64,000 nucleotides of DNA from Nitrososphaerota archaeon (GTDB lineage Archaea; Thermoproteota; Nitrososphaeria; Nitrososphaerales; UBA183), in assembly GCA_027386095.1 (NCBI GenBank), contig DAHXUN010000005.1:1-64000 (forward strand). The letters are read 5' to 3'. A program made the position numbers and the translations under genes. Shown here one piece after another: positions 18,136-26,431 of the stretch. The first letter of the stretch is position 1. Each line of letters begins with the position of its first letter. The notes under the pieces are model-generated. The model made no database searches. It worked only from the letters and a program-made list of their open reading frames with translations, and was not told the origin of the DNA.

Positions 18136-19497
18136 ATGAAGAAAAACCTGTTATTCACTGCAATTGCATTTTCCGTCATCTTGGCCGCCAGCCCCCTTGC
18201 CTTCGCCGTGTCTACCTCTGGGGGCGGCGACTTCAACTACATACCTATGGACATCTACACATTGGCCAGCACGCAGACTGTGACGTCGTCCCCCAACTTC
18301 AATCCGCTCACTTTTTGCGCGAGTGCGGGCCTCGTCTGCTACTCCCCCCAGTTCATCCGCTCGGCCTATGACTTCCCGAGCAACCTCGACGGGGCGGGCC
18401 AAACGATAGTGATCGTCGACGCTTACGGCAGCCCCACAATCGTGAGCGACCTCAATTTATTCGACACCTCCTTCAACATACCTCCGCCACCTTCGTTCAC
18501 AATCATCTGCCCGCCAGGCGGCTGCCCGACGCCTTCGTACAGCTCCAAGAACCCCCTCGGACCTTTCGGCTGGTCGATTGAAACCAGCCTCGACGTCGAA
18601 TATGCGCATGCCATGGCCCCAGGCGCCAATATAGTCCTCGACGTCGCCGCGTCCCCTGCAGGTAACGCCATCAACGTCGCCGAGAGCACCGTGATACCGA
18701 TGTTCCCAGGCGCCATAATGTCGCAGAGCTTCGGCATCCCCGAGTATCTGATCCACAACAACAACGCGCAGGTCCTTCAGGCCGAACAGAACTACAGGAC
18801 AGCGGCTGCGGACGGGTGGACAGTCTTCGCTTCGGCAGGGGACTCGGGTGCCACCAACGGCATAGCGACACCCAACGCCAACTTTCCAGCTTCGGACCCA
18901 CTGGTCACGGCGGTCGGCGGCACCATGGGGGACCCGTACCCTGCGGGGTTGGCCGCTGGCTCGTGCTCTGCCAGCGGGGGCTGCACGCCTTCCGGGTACG
19001 GCGGGGAGCAGGTCTGGAACGAACCTTCTTTTGGCGCCGCAAGCGGGGGAGCCGAGAGCCTACTTTTCTCGACCCCCAGCTTCCAAAGCGGCCTCGGGCT
19101 GACGAGCAGAGCGACCCCTGACGTGTCGTACAACGCGGCGGTTAACGGCGGGGTACTCGTAGTGTGGAGCGCTTGCCCCGCGTGCATAGGCGCCACCGGG
19201 CCTGTCTTTTTCATAGTGGGCGGGACAAGCGCTGGCTCTCCTCAGTGGGCCGCTATAGCGGCACTAGCTGACCAAGCGGCGGGCCATCCGCTCGGCTACC
19301 TCAACAAGGTCATCTACGCCATCGGGAAGGACACGAATACGTACGCCGCCTCGTTCCACGACATAACCGTTGGGAACAACCAGCTCGTCGGGACACCGTT
19401 CGGCTACAAAGCCGGTCCCGGCTGGGACGACGCGTCTGGCTGGGGAACTCCCAACGTAGCCAACCTGATTCCGAACCTCGTTTCACCGCCATCGTAA
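18136..19497 (+). CDS. Secreted S53 (sedolisin) serine-carboxyl peptidase, compact form
   Basis: 453 residues: signal peptide (1-24, LLFTAIAFSVILAASPLAFA), a short spacer, and the S53 catalytic domain to the C-terminus. Catalytic residues: Glu149 and Asp153 (WSIETSLD), Asp236 (ASAGDSG) and Ser365 (GGTSAGS). The calcium-site region is FHDITVGNN followed by GPGWDDASGWGTPN. There is no recognisable activation prodomain and no membrane anchor, so it should be released. The larger anchored S53 peptidase lies 3 kb upstream on the other strand; the two catalytic domains are clearly diverged, so this is not a recent duplication. Confidence 0.88.
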   Translation: MKKNLLFTAIAFSVILAASPLAFAVSTSGGGDFNYIPMDIYTLASTQTVTSSPNFNPLTFCASAGLVCYSPQFIRSAYDFPSNLDGAGQTIVIVDAYGSPTIVSDLNLFDTSFNIPPPPSFTIICPPGGCPTPSYSSKNPLGPFGWSIETSLDVEYAHAMAPGANIVLDVAASPAGNAINVAESTVIPMFPGAIMSQSFGIPEYLIHNNNAQVLQAEQNYRTAAADGWTVFASAGDSGATNGIATPNANFPASDPLVTAVGGTMGDPYPAGLAAGSCSASGGCTPSGYGGEQVWNEPSFGAASGGAESLLFSTPSFQSGLGLTSRATPDVSYNAAVNGGVLVVWSACPACIGATGPVFFIVGGTSAGSPQWAAIAALADQAAGHPLGYLNKVIYAIGKDTNTYAASFHDITVGNNQLVGTPFGYKAGPGWDDASGWGTPNVANLIPNLVSPPS

Positions 19498-19729
19498 CCA
19501 ATGGGAGGGCCCCAGCCCTCCGCCCCCTGTTTTCCTGATCTTCGTGCGATTCTGTTTCGGAGAGCCGTCGGCGTTTCCAGTTCCGGAGCAGTCAGACTGG
19601 ACTGGGTCGGAATACACAGACCAGGTGTCTGACGATGTAGCAAAACGCGTACCGAGGCAATTTAGAATGATGGCATGTGAGAGTGACTCGCGATCGGCTC
19701 CGGAACCCGGACTAGTCAAACTTAATAAC

Positions 19730-20104
19730 TTGTGGAGAAGGGCGGGGATTCAGCGGCACCGAAAGCAGCTAGGATGTGAAAAGACGAGTTTCGGACGAGG
19801 AGGCTACGGGCGGAGCAGCAGCGGCGGAAGCGGCGGCTTCAGGTCCTTCAAGCCAAAGCCTGTTGAGGTCGGGAAGGAGTACGACGTTACTATCTCCGAG
19901 ATCAGCAGGCGCGGTGACGGCATCGCGAAGATTGACGGTTTCGTCATCTTCGTGTCCGGCGCCAAGCAGGGCTGGCAGGGCAAGATCAAGGTGACCCAGG
20001 TAGCCAACAGGTTCGCCACCGGCGCGGTCGTTGGCGGGTCTGAGGGCATGTCTGGCGCCGACGGTCAGGCCTCCACAAGCGAGAGCGAAGAGCAGGGAGC
20101 GTAG
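19730..20104 (+). CDS. TRAM domain protein (start uncertain)
   Basis: Small RNA-binding-type protein of the archaeal stand-alone TRAM family. A Gly/Ser/Arg-rich head (SFGRGGYGRSSSGGSGG) leads into VEVGKEYDVTISEISRRGDG, then FVIFVSGAK and KVTQVANRFATGAV. Such proteins act as RNA chaperones in archaea. The start is unclear: no ATG or GTG is in frame near the expected N-terminus. The TTG at 19730 overlaps the TATA-like CTTAATAAC (19721-19729). An ATT at 19748 would fit the usual promoter spacing, and one extra A in the run at 19778 would make a GTG at 19776 fit (KKTSFGRG). The frame opens farther upstream (19544) without conservation. Confidence 0.75.
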   Translation: MWRRAGIQRHRKQLGCEKTSFGRGGYGRSSSGGSGGFRSFKPKPVEVGKEYDVTISEISRRGDGIAKIDGFVIFVSGAKQGWQGKIKVTQVANRFATGAVVGGSEGMSGADGQASTSESEEQGA

Positions 20105-20295
20105 GGCCCCCAAGGCCCTTGTCCCGGACTGGCGGCTCGTCTTTTACGACGGCCGCACCGTTTTGATTTTGCTGCCGCAGGGCCCGACATTCATCGTCGG
20201 TCAACGAGAACATACCCCCTCCTTTTTGTTCCCGAAGGAGGATATGCATGATTCATCGGTTCGCCTAATCTGCTGCGGCGGCGCTCCTTTTGCGC

Positions 20296-21255
20296 ATGTC
20301 ATCCAGGCTCTGGCCCGGTGCCGGCGAAAGGAAGGGGAGGGCAAAGATAGCGTTGAGCGTCATCGCGGTCTCGATCATACTTCTCTCCGCATCTTACGCC
20401 ATACTCATGCCTCGTCCCTCCTCACGGACGGCGCCGTCCACTGGGCCTGAGCTCACTTCCCAGTCCGACCTGTCGAGCCAGACTTCGGCCGTCTCTTCCT
20501 CGTCATCGACCCCCTCTTCCTCGTCATCGACCGCAACCTCCGCATCTTCTGCCCTCACAATCACCTCGTCCTCAGGGCCTTCGCACCTCACGGTCGGGAG
20601 CGAGTGGACAAACGGCACTACGATAACAGGGCTCTACGCAATCCTATACCAGTCAGGGGCCAAGGTAGCTGCAGGATACACCCCCGTCGAGTTCTCTCTC
20701 AACAACGGCCAGCAATATCAGGTGGAGGTCGAAGGGTACCGCTCGGCCTACTTCCAGTACTGGAGCGGCACGAACTGGGTGAACGCCTCTACGAACGTCT
20801 CGCTCTCCTCCTCGTCGAGCTTCGACGCTGTATTCTGCGCGGGGGCGTGCTCCGACGGGAGCACAGCGCCTCCTCCGACCGATGGGGTGACGGTCTACGC
20901 CAACAGGATCCCCGCGCCCTACTGGGCCTCCTGCTTCGCCACTGTCTGCAGCGCTGGCACCGGTCCTGGAGCCTCGATGTACTTCATCCTGAAGGACTCG
21001 GCTGGGAACGTGGTTCAGGCCGGGTTCGCCGACGAATGGGGGCTGACCTTCAACGGGCTCGCCCCCGGGAAGACGTACTATCTCTATGCGACCAGTTGCG
21101 ACCTCTGCCACGGCTCTACCCATGACGTGGTATTCAACTATTGGACAGGGGGGACGCTCGGCGTCTCCCAGGAGACTTCGAACCCGCTCTCTGTGGTGGC
21201 GGGAACGGTCGCGGAAGCCTGGTTCTCTTGCACCAACGGGTGCACAGGTTTCTGA
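20296..21255 (+). CDS. Membrane-anchored extracellular protein with Ser/Thr-rich linker
   Basis: About 319 residues, not recognised. A basic N-terminus precedes one hydrophobic helix (about 18-38, IALSVIAVSIILLSASYAIL), then a Ser/Thr-rich low-complexity linker (~45-100) and two beta-rich domains with several Cys pairs (FCAGACSDG, CFATVCSAG, SCDLC, SCTNGC). The domains have the look of carboxypeptidase-like or Ig-like repeats. The likely topology is an N-terminal signal anchor with the rest outside. The ATG at 20296 is preferred over 20290 because a TATA-like CCTAATC lies at about 20261-20267. The 190 bp upstream hold no gene. Confidence 0.6.
   Translation: MSSRLWPGAGERKGRAKIALSVIAVSIILLSASYAILMPRPSSRTAPSTGPELTSQSDLSSQTSAVSSSSSTPSSSSSTATSASSALTITSSSGPSHLTVGSEWTNGTTITGLYAILYQSGAKVAAGYTPVEFSLNNGQQYQVEVEGYRSAYFQYWSGTNWVNASTNVSLSSSSSFDAVFCAGACSDGSTAPPPTDGVTVYANRIPAPYWASCFATVCSAGTGPGASMYFILKDSAGNVVQAGFADEWGLTFNGLAPGKTYYLYATSCDLCHGSTHDVVFNYWTGGTLGVSQETSNPLSVVAGTVAEAWFSCTNGCTGF
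20493..20532 (+). repeat. 21-bp in-frame tandem repeat in Ser/Thr linker
   Basis: A 19-base unit starting CTCTTCCTCGTCATCG occurs at 20493-20511 and again at 20514-20532, a 21-bp period encoding a seven-residue Ser-rich unit. It lies in the low-complexity linker of the surface protein and likely arose by slippage. Confidence 0.7.
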
Positions 21256-21489
21256 CCTTTCCTGACCACGGCGGGCCCTTTCTCTGGTAGTTCCGTTGAC
21301 CATCGTTTGACGATATGCGGAAGGAGACCAGGAGAGGGTTGTCGGATAACCATCGCGCCCACGCTAGCATCGTCCAGCGCGTTGGCAAGCCGTCCTCATG
21401 GGAGCCACCACCAGGCGGCGATCTGATGAGCCATTCAGCAACGCAACCCCGAGGAAAAGACTAAATCGACTTGCATCTATCGCGCGCCA

Positions 21490-21918
21490 ATGGTCCTCTA
21501 CGCCAAGGACATAGTAGAGAAGGAGTTCCTGTCGCTCACCCCCGAGAGCACAATCGTCGAGGCGGCGAAGGCGATGAAGGCGCGGAGGCGCGGCTTCGTC
21601 CTGGTAGGGACGCCAGCGGACCCGCAGGGGCTGGTGACCGAGTGGGACGTCCTGTCCAAGGTGGTCGCAGAGGGGCTCGACCCGCAGAAGGTCACCCTCG
21701 GCCAGGTGATGACGAAGGAGCTGCTGAGCATCGACGCGGGGGCTGGGTTGTCGATGGTGTCGCAGATGATGACGGAACACGGCGTGCGGCGGCTGCTCGT
21801 CAAGGAGGGGGACCAGGTGATAGGGTTCATCACGTCGAGGATAATGATGGCGCACATGAACGAGTACGTCGACAAGGTCTCGACCCAGATCAGCCGCCTC
21901 CAGGCCCCCTGGTTCTGA
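21490..21918 (+). CDS. CBS-domain pair protein
   Basis: 142-residue protein made of two CBS motifs: first about residues 8-60 (FLSLTPESTIVEAAKAM, LVTEWDV), second about 70-130 (VMTKELLSIDAG, VIGFITSR). CBS pairs bind adenine nucleotides and usually regulate a partner. It is encoded just before RNase HI, nearly overlapping, which suggests an operon but not a clear functional link. The ATG at 21490 is ~28 nt after TATA-like GACTAAATC (about 21457-21465). Confidence 0.85.
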   Translation: MVLYAKDIVEKEFLSLTPESTIVEAAKAMKARRRGFVLVGTPADPQGLVTEWDVLSKVVAEGLDPQKVTLGQVMTKELLSIDAGAGLSMVSQMMTEHGVRRLLVKEGDQVIGFITSRIMMAHMNEYVDKVSTQISRLQAPWF

Positions 21919-21926
21919 GGTGGGCC

Positions 21927-22346
21927 CTGACGGTCACGGTGTACGTCGACGGCCTCGCCGAGCCGAGGAACCCCGGGACGGGGACCTACGGGTACCTGAT
22001 CTACGACGGGCCCAAGAAGCTTGCGGAAGGCTCAGGGGTGGCCGGATACGACGTCACCAGCAACTTCGCGGAGTACACCGCCCTCGTCGAGGCCCTCAAG
22101 AAGCTGAAAGAGCTCGGGATGACCGGGGACGTCCTTGTCAGGTCCGATTCGAAGCTCCTGGTCGGGCAGATGGGGGAGGGGTGGAAGGTCAAGGGAGGGA
22201 TGTACCTGGCCAGGCTGAAGGAGGCGAGGGAGTTGATCAAGGAGTTCGGGCCTCTGAGGTTCGAGTGGATACCGCGGGAGCGGAACCACGAGGCAGACCT
22301 GCTGACAAGGTTCGCCTATGAGCAGGTCCGCAGAGACCGTCGCTGA
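21927..22346 (+). CDS. rnhA: Ribonuclease HI
   Basis: About 139 residues of the RNase H fold, removing RNA from RNA-DNA hybrids. The acidic active-site residues are visible: Asp in VYVDG, Glu in NFAEYTAL, Asp in VRSDSKLL and Asp in NHEADLL. The start is uncertain. No ATG precedes the first strand; a CTG at 21927 gives LTVTVYVDG, a GTG at 21939 gives VYVDG. The upstream open frame to 21471 is a shadow of the CBS gene. The gene begins within about 10-20 bp of the CBS stop, so translation is probably coupled. Confidence 0.82.
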   Translation: MTVTVYVDGLAEPRNPGTGTYGYLIYDGPKKLAEGSGVAGYDVTSNFAEYTALVEALKKLKELGMTGDVLVRSDSKLLVGQMGEGWKVKGGMYLARLKEARELIKEFGPLRFEWIPRERNHEADLLTRFAYEQVRRDRR

Positions 22347-22388
22347 CAGGTCGCACGTTTATCAGCTCCCGCGCGAGGTTCGAGGGCG

Positions 22389-24422
22389 TTGCGGACGCGT
22401 CGAGGCCCAGGTGCCGCGATGGTGCTGGCGGTAGCCGCCCTCCTGCTCGGCTCCGCCCCCGGGCACTCTATGGCGGCTGGAGAGGGTCCGAAGGCGTCCG
22501 TGCGCCCCCCGCTGGTCCCCGCGGCCACGGCCTCGGGCGACCCCGCCGCCGCGGCGCCTTCGGGCGCGTCGGCGTCCCCCCCTGCCCCCGAGCTCCCCGC
22601 CCAGCCTTCCCCGTCCACCCTCTACGACGAGCAGATGGGGCTCACGTTCACCCAGGGGTTCGTGTCCATGCTCTACAACGTAACCGCAGTCCCCCAGAGC
22701 GACCCGGTGTCGGGGACGGGCCCTGCTTACCTCTTGAACGGGCTGACCGCGTCAGGGTACTGGTACCAGGTGGGGGCGTCGTGGGACTGGAGCCCTGGAG
22801 AGGGGTTCGCCATGAACTACGAGGTGTTCGGGCCCTCGGGGAGCTCCATCTTCCCCACCAGCGGAGGGAGCGGGCTCCTGCAGTTCAACGGGCCGGTCAG
22901 CCCAGGGGACTCCATCGCGCTCAACCTATACTTCAAGTCCGGCGAGGTGGTGATGCTCGCCGAAGACAGGAACACGAGCGCCTACGCCGCCGAGACCTAC
23001 AGCGCGGAAGGGGCGACCAGCTTCGTGGGGAGCCCCTCGAGCACTGCGAACGCTGACGGTTTCTTCACCGGGCTGATGACCGAGTGGTACCGCGGGGCCG
23101 CGTACTTCGGGGACCAGGACGCGACGGAGTACTCCACAGCCCTGGCTCAGGCGTCCGCGTGGATGTGGATAGACGAGTTCTCCTGCAGCGCATCGAGCTG
23201 CGCCACCCGGACCCCCCTCTTCTCGGCGTCCACGGACGGCCCGGTCTACTACGTCCCCCCGACCCGGCTCATCCGGTTCGGCTCCCACGGCGCGACGGAG
23301 CTCAGCGACGCGTACACCTTCGTCACCGGGACCCTGAACCAGTCCACCGTCGCCCTGACCGTTGGATACTCGGTGGTCGGAGGGGGGACGTATTTGCCTC
23401 CTGTGTTCGGCTACGTCCAGGGAGGGTCGGTCCGGACGGCGTCTCTAACCTCCACGCCCTCCACCTACCTGGTCGACCTCGGGAGCACGTGGAACGTCAC
23501 AGCCGCGCTCCCGGGGTCAGGGCCAGGGGAGAGGTGGGCGACGGCGAACGCCAGCAGCGGGGTGGCCTCCGCCTCCCAGACCCTGAGCTTCGTGTTCTAT
23601 CATCAGTACAGCGTCTCCCTGCGGGCCGTGGTCGTCGGTGGAGGGACCGGATACTCCCTCCCCGCGGTAAGGTTCACGTCCTTCGGCCTCGCCAACAGCA
23701 CGGCCTCCGGGACCGCCGCCTGGGTTGACGCAGGGGCCAACGTCACGTTCCCCACCACCCTCGCGGGCTCGACCCAGCAGCAGAGGTGGGTGGCTTCAGA
23801 CCCAGCCATCCCGGTCGGCGAGCCCGGGACGGTCACCGAGACGTACGTCCACCAATACGCTGTGTCGGTCGCGGCGCTCCCCGCTGCTGGAGGAGAGGTC
23901 ACGCCTGGCCCGGGGTGGGTCGACGCGGGGGGGACGGTGTCCTTGGGCGCGGTCGCGAGCCAGGGCTGGGAGTTTCAGGGGTGGACCGGGTCGGGGGCGG
24001 ACGCCTACTCGGGGGGCGCGGCTTCTCCCACGCCCACTGTCGACGCCCCCTTGAACGAAAGCGCGCTGTTCTTTCCTGGGCTGACCATCACGGCCGGTCC
24101 GGGGGGGACGGTCGCCTATTCCTACCAGGGTAAGAGCGGCGAAGTCGCCGCCGGGTCGAGGACTGTCTACGCCCCGGCTGGGACCGCGGTCAACCTCACG
24201 GCAGAGGCCGCGTTCCTCCACGTCTTCTCGGGATGGGCCGGGGGGACGAGGAGCCCTGTGGAAACGGTCGTCCTCTCCGGCCCGGCCGCTGTCGAAGGGA
24301 CCTTCGGGTACGACTACCCGGCCCTGTGGGCAATCGGGGCAGTGGCTGGGGCTGTCCTGGTAGCCGTCTTGGCGGTCGCGCTCAGACGGAGGCCAGCCGC
24401 GGCGCGGGGCGCCCTGGCCTAG
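22389..24422 (+). CDS. Large surface protein with repeat domains and C-terminal membrane anchor
   Basis: 677 residues. Signal peptide (about 9-30), an Ala/Pro-rich spacer to ~75, then a beta-rich body. Residues ~85-300 (MGLTFTQGFVSMLYNVTAV onward, with YWYQVGASWDWSPG) resemble the beta-structured body of archaeal surface proteins such as thermopsin-like ones, but no catalytic motif was identified. The C-terminal half carries divergent surface repeats of the GWTGSG / GWAGGTRS kind. It ends in a membrane helix (LWAIGAVAGAVLVAVLAVAL) with an Arg-rich tail. TTG start at 22389, ~28 nt after TATA-like GTTTATC (22354-22362). Cell-surface or S-layer-associated role inferred from architecture. Confidence 0.65.
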   Translation: MRTRRGPGAAMVLAVAALLLGSAPGHSMAAGEGPKASVRPPLVPAATASGDPAAAAPSGASASPPAPELPAQPSPSTLYDEQMGLTFTQGFVSMLYNVTAVPQSDPVSGTGPAYLLNGLTASGYWYQVGASWDWSPGEGFAMNYEVFGPSGSSIFPTSGGSGLLQFNGPVSPGDSIALNLYFKSGEVVMLAEDRNTSAYAAETYSAEGATSFVGSPSSTANADGFFTGLMTEWYRGAAYFGDQDATEYSTALAQASAWMWIDEFSCSASSCATRTPLFSASTDGPVYYVPPTRLIRFGSHGATELSDAYTFVTGTLNQSTVALTVGYSVVGGGTYLPPVFGYVQGGSVRTASLTSTPSTYLVDLGSTWNVTAALPGSGPGERWATANASSGVASASQTLSFVFYHQYSVSLRAVVVGGGTGYSLPAVRFTSFGLANSTASGTAAWVDAGANVTFPTTLAGSTQQQRWVASDPAIPVGEPGTVTETYVHQYAVSVAALPAAGGEVTPGPGWVDAGGTVSLGAVASQGWEFQGWTGSGADAYSGGAASPTPTVDAPLNESALFFPGLTITAGPGGTVAYSYQGKSGEVAAGSRTVYAPAGTAVNLTAEAAFLHVFSGWAGGTRSPVETVVLSGPAAVEGTFGYDYPALWAIGAVAGAVLVAVLAVALRRRPAAARGALA

Positions 24423-24448
24423 CCCCAGAGAGTCGATGCAAGCGTGGA

Positions 24449-24523
24449 TGGGCCCGCCCGGACTCGGACCGGGGATTTTCGCCGTGTGAGAGCGACGTCA
24501 TAGCCAGACTAGACCACGGGCCC
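24449..24523 (-). tRNA. tRNA-Val (CAC)
   Basis: A 75-nt cloverleaf on the minus strand. The acceptor stem is GGGCCCG/CGGGCCC with discriminator A; no CCA is encoded. The anticodon stem TCGCT/GGCGA closes the loop CTCACAC, giving anticodon CAC for valine codon GUG. The variable loop is AAATC and the T-stem CCCGG/CCGGG with loop TCCGAGT. There is no intron. A TATA-like AAATATCG at about 24545-24553 lies ~27 nt upstream of the 5' end. It is the only gene in the interval 24423-24561. Confidence 0.92.
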
Positions 24524-24561
24524 CGGCGGTGCCGCCCCCGAACCCGATATTTGCCTTTGCT

Positions 24562-25815
24562 TCACCCGGTCACCCCCGGGGTCTCAGCCTGCAGGGAGGC
24601 CATGAAGTCCCTGAACCCGAACGAAGCCCTGTGCCTGAACCAGGCAGCGCCTATGGTCGTGACCAAGTTGGTGAAGATGATCACGTAGGAGACCAGCCCC
24701 AGGAACGTGGTCGCGAGGGGGAGGGCATAGCTGAGCGCCAGGATGGCCAGGGTCGCCTGGGTCACCCCCTGGGCCGATAGGAGGATCAGCTCCCCCCTGT
24801 TCTTTGAGGGGCCGGCCCCGGCGGTCGCGGCGACCACGGAGACAGACCTGGCCCCCAGGAGCCCCGCCGTCAGGAGCAGACCGACGGTCACCCCCATGAA
24901 GACGCTCCGGAGCCCGAGGTCGAAGGTGAGCCCGAGGAAGACGAAGAACAGGGTGTTGAGGAGGAAGGCGATCTCCTCCTGGATCCCTGAGACCCTGGAC
25001 ATCAGCGGGTCGATGTCTACCTGCTTGGTCCTGAGGAGGTTCAGGACCTTGTAGTTGCCGAATATCAGCCCGAAGATGAACACAGCGAGCTCCCCGCTCC
25101 CCCCCAGAGCCTCGGTCCCCGCGTAGGTGACGAGGACCATCCCCAACAGCAGGACGTAGGTGTACCTCTGTTCCTGGACTCTCTCGAGTATGAAGAGCCA
25201 TACGAAGGAGAAAGCGACGGCAGGGACGATCCCTATGGAGAAGGTCGCGGCGACCTTGGTAAGCGAGAGGGCTAAGCTGACCACCGGGGAGGAGTAGATC
25301 TGGACCAGGGCGAGGAAGGTGATGATCCCCACGATGGAGTTCAGCACAGACTCTATTGTCACCAGGGAGACGGTGTCCGCCGAGAACTTCAGGGACCTGG
25401 CGAGCGGGACCACGACGGGGGTGCTGGTCTGCCCTGCTATGATGGAGCCGAATATCATTGACTCCAGGAGGTTCCAGTGCATGACGTAGCGGCCGAAGAC
25501 AGTTATCCCTATCATGGACAGGGAGAAGTACATCGCCACAAGGGCCACAGCCCTCCCCCCCTGGGTGAGGCGGCTGAGCCTCAGCTGGAGCCCGCTGTAG
25601 AACAGGATCATTATCAGGGTGAGCTCGGCGAAGAGCCCCAGGACAGGGCTAATCTCCGTCCCGGAGAAGACGTGGAACCCAGGCCCGAGGACTATCCCCA
25701 TGAGTATCAGGAAGAGGAACGACGGGACACCCGTCCGCCTGAAGAGGAGCTCCCCCAGGAACCCAAGGAAGACGATGGCCGCGACCACTGCGAAGACCAG
25801 TATGGCATCCGCCAT
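24562..25815 (-). CDS. Cation/proton antiporter (CPA family, NhaP/KefB-like)
   Basis: 417-residue integral membrane protein with about 12 hydrophobic segments. Motifs of the Na+/H+ exchanger domain are seen: LFRRTGVPSFLFLILMG near the N-terminus, GLFAELTLIMILFYSGL, and FGSIIAGQTSTPVVVPLA, where Thr/Ser flank the usual transport site. Exchanges Na+ or K+ for H+ across the cytoplasmic membrane (family knowledge); the exact ion is not told. The ATG at 25815 lies ~28 nt after TATA-like ATTTAAGC (about 25841-25849). Downstream on the same strand lies tRNA-Val. Confidence 0.82.
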   Translation of the reverse strand: MADAILVFAVVAAIVFLGFLGELLFRRTGVPSFLFLILMGIVLGPGFHVFSGTEISPVLGLFAELTLIMILFYSGLQLRLSRLTQGGRAVALVAMYFSLSMIGITVFGRYVMHWNLLESMIFGSIIAGQTSTPVVVPLARSLKFSADTVSLVTIESVLNSIVGIITFLALVQIYSSPVVSLALSLTKVAATFSIGIVPAVAFSFVWLFILERVQEQRYTYVLLLGMVLVTYAGTEALGGSGELAVFIFGLIFGNYKVLNLLRTKQVDIDPLMSRVSGIQEEIAFLLNTLFFVFLGLTFDLGLRSVFMGVTVGLLLTAGLLGARSVSVVAATAGAGPSKNRGELILLSAQGVTQATLAILALSYALPLATTFLGLVSYVIIFTNLVTTIGAAWFRHRASFGFRDFMASLQAETPGVTG

Positions 25816-26189
25816 AGGCAGATTCCGCCGAGAGGGGACCGCATTTAAGCGCTTGAACCGCCCCCAGGGGAGCCCCTGCTCCAGCCCGGGGCTCTATTCT
25901 GGCGGTCCGACTCATCCCGACGGTCAGGGTGACCGCATCTCTGTTCACCGCCAGGTATCCTGCGCAGCACCCCGCGTACGCCGGTCCACCGGCGACAGCC
26001 GGGACGAGCTTCTCCGCGAATGCGGGGGAGGAGGCAGCGCAGGCGACAAGACGATGATAGACGGCCGGCCCGCGATCATCCCGAGAACATCCTGTTAGTC
26101 CGCCCGAGATAGAGGGGCCCCGGCGGAGGCCAGCTGCGTCAACACTCCCAGGCAGACGAAAGGAAGTGGTACTGGCCCGGACGCGCCTG
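25816..26189. other. Intergenic region, no supported gene
   Basis: 374 bp between the antiporter and eL40 genes. It holds the antiporter's TATA-like box (about 25841-25849). The remaining open frames (for example 25649-25948 minus) lack family features and a promoter. A stable non-coding RNA cannot be excluded, but I recognise none. Confidence 0.4.
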
Positions 26190-26357
26190 CTACTTCTTCA
26201 GGCCCACCGACCTGTTCTTGAGCCTCAGGTCGGAGGACTTGCACTTCCTGCACCTTTCAGCGTTCAGCGGGTTCCTGGCGCCGCACCTCAGGCAGACCTG
26301 GAGGAAGAGCCTCCGCTTCTGGGCGATCTGCTTCTTCGTGGCGTCAGCTATGGGCAT
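26190..26357 (-). CDS. rpl40e: Large ribosomal subunit protein eL40
   Basis: 55-residue zinc-ribbon protein: MPIADATKKQIAQKRRLF, then CLRCGARNPLNAERCRKC and a basic tail (LRLKNRSVGLKK). The two CxxC pairs of eL40 are intact. The archaeal protein lacks the ubiquitin fused to it in eukaryotes. The ATG at 26357 is ~28 nt after a TATA-like CTTATAG (about 26383-26391), so the gene has its own promoter. It sits convergent to nothing and just upstream, on the same strand, of sucD's 3' end. Confidence 0.9.
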   Translation of the reverse strand: MPIADATKKQIAQKRRLFLQVCLRCGARNPLNAERCRKCKSSDLRLKNRSVGLKK

Positions 26358-26431
26358 GACTGATTTCGTTCGCCTTCCGAGTCCCGACTATAAGTCTTCG
26401 TCGGGGGGCGGGGCCTGCGGAGGGATTCCGC

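Noticed and set aside
21471..21926. N-terminal extension of the RNase H frame
   Set aside because: It is an out-of-frame reading of the CBS gene; the RNase H fold begins at about 21927-21939.
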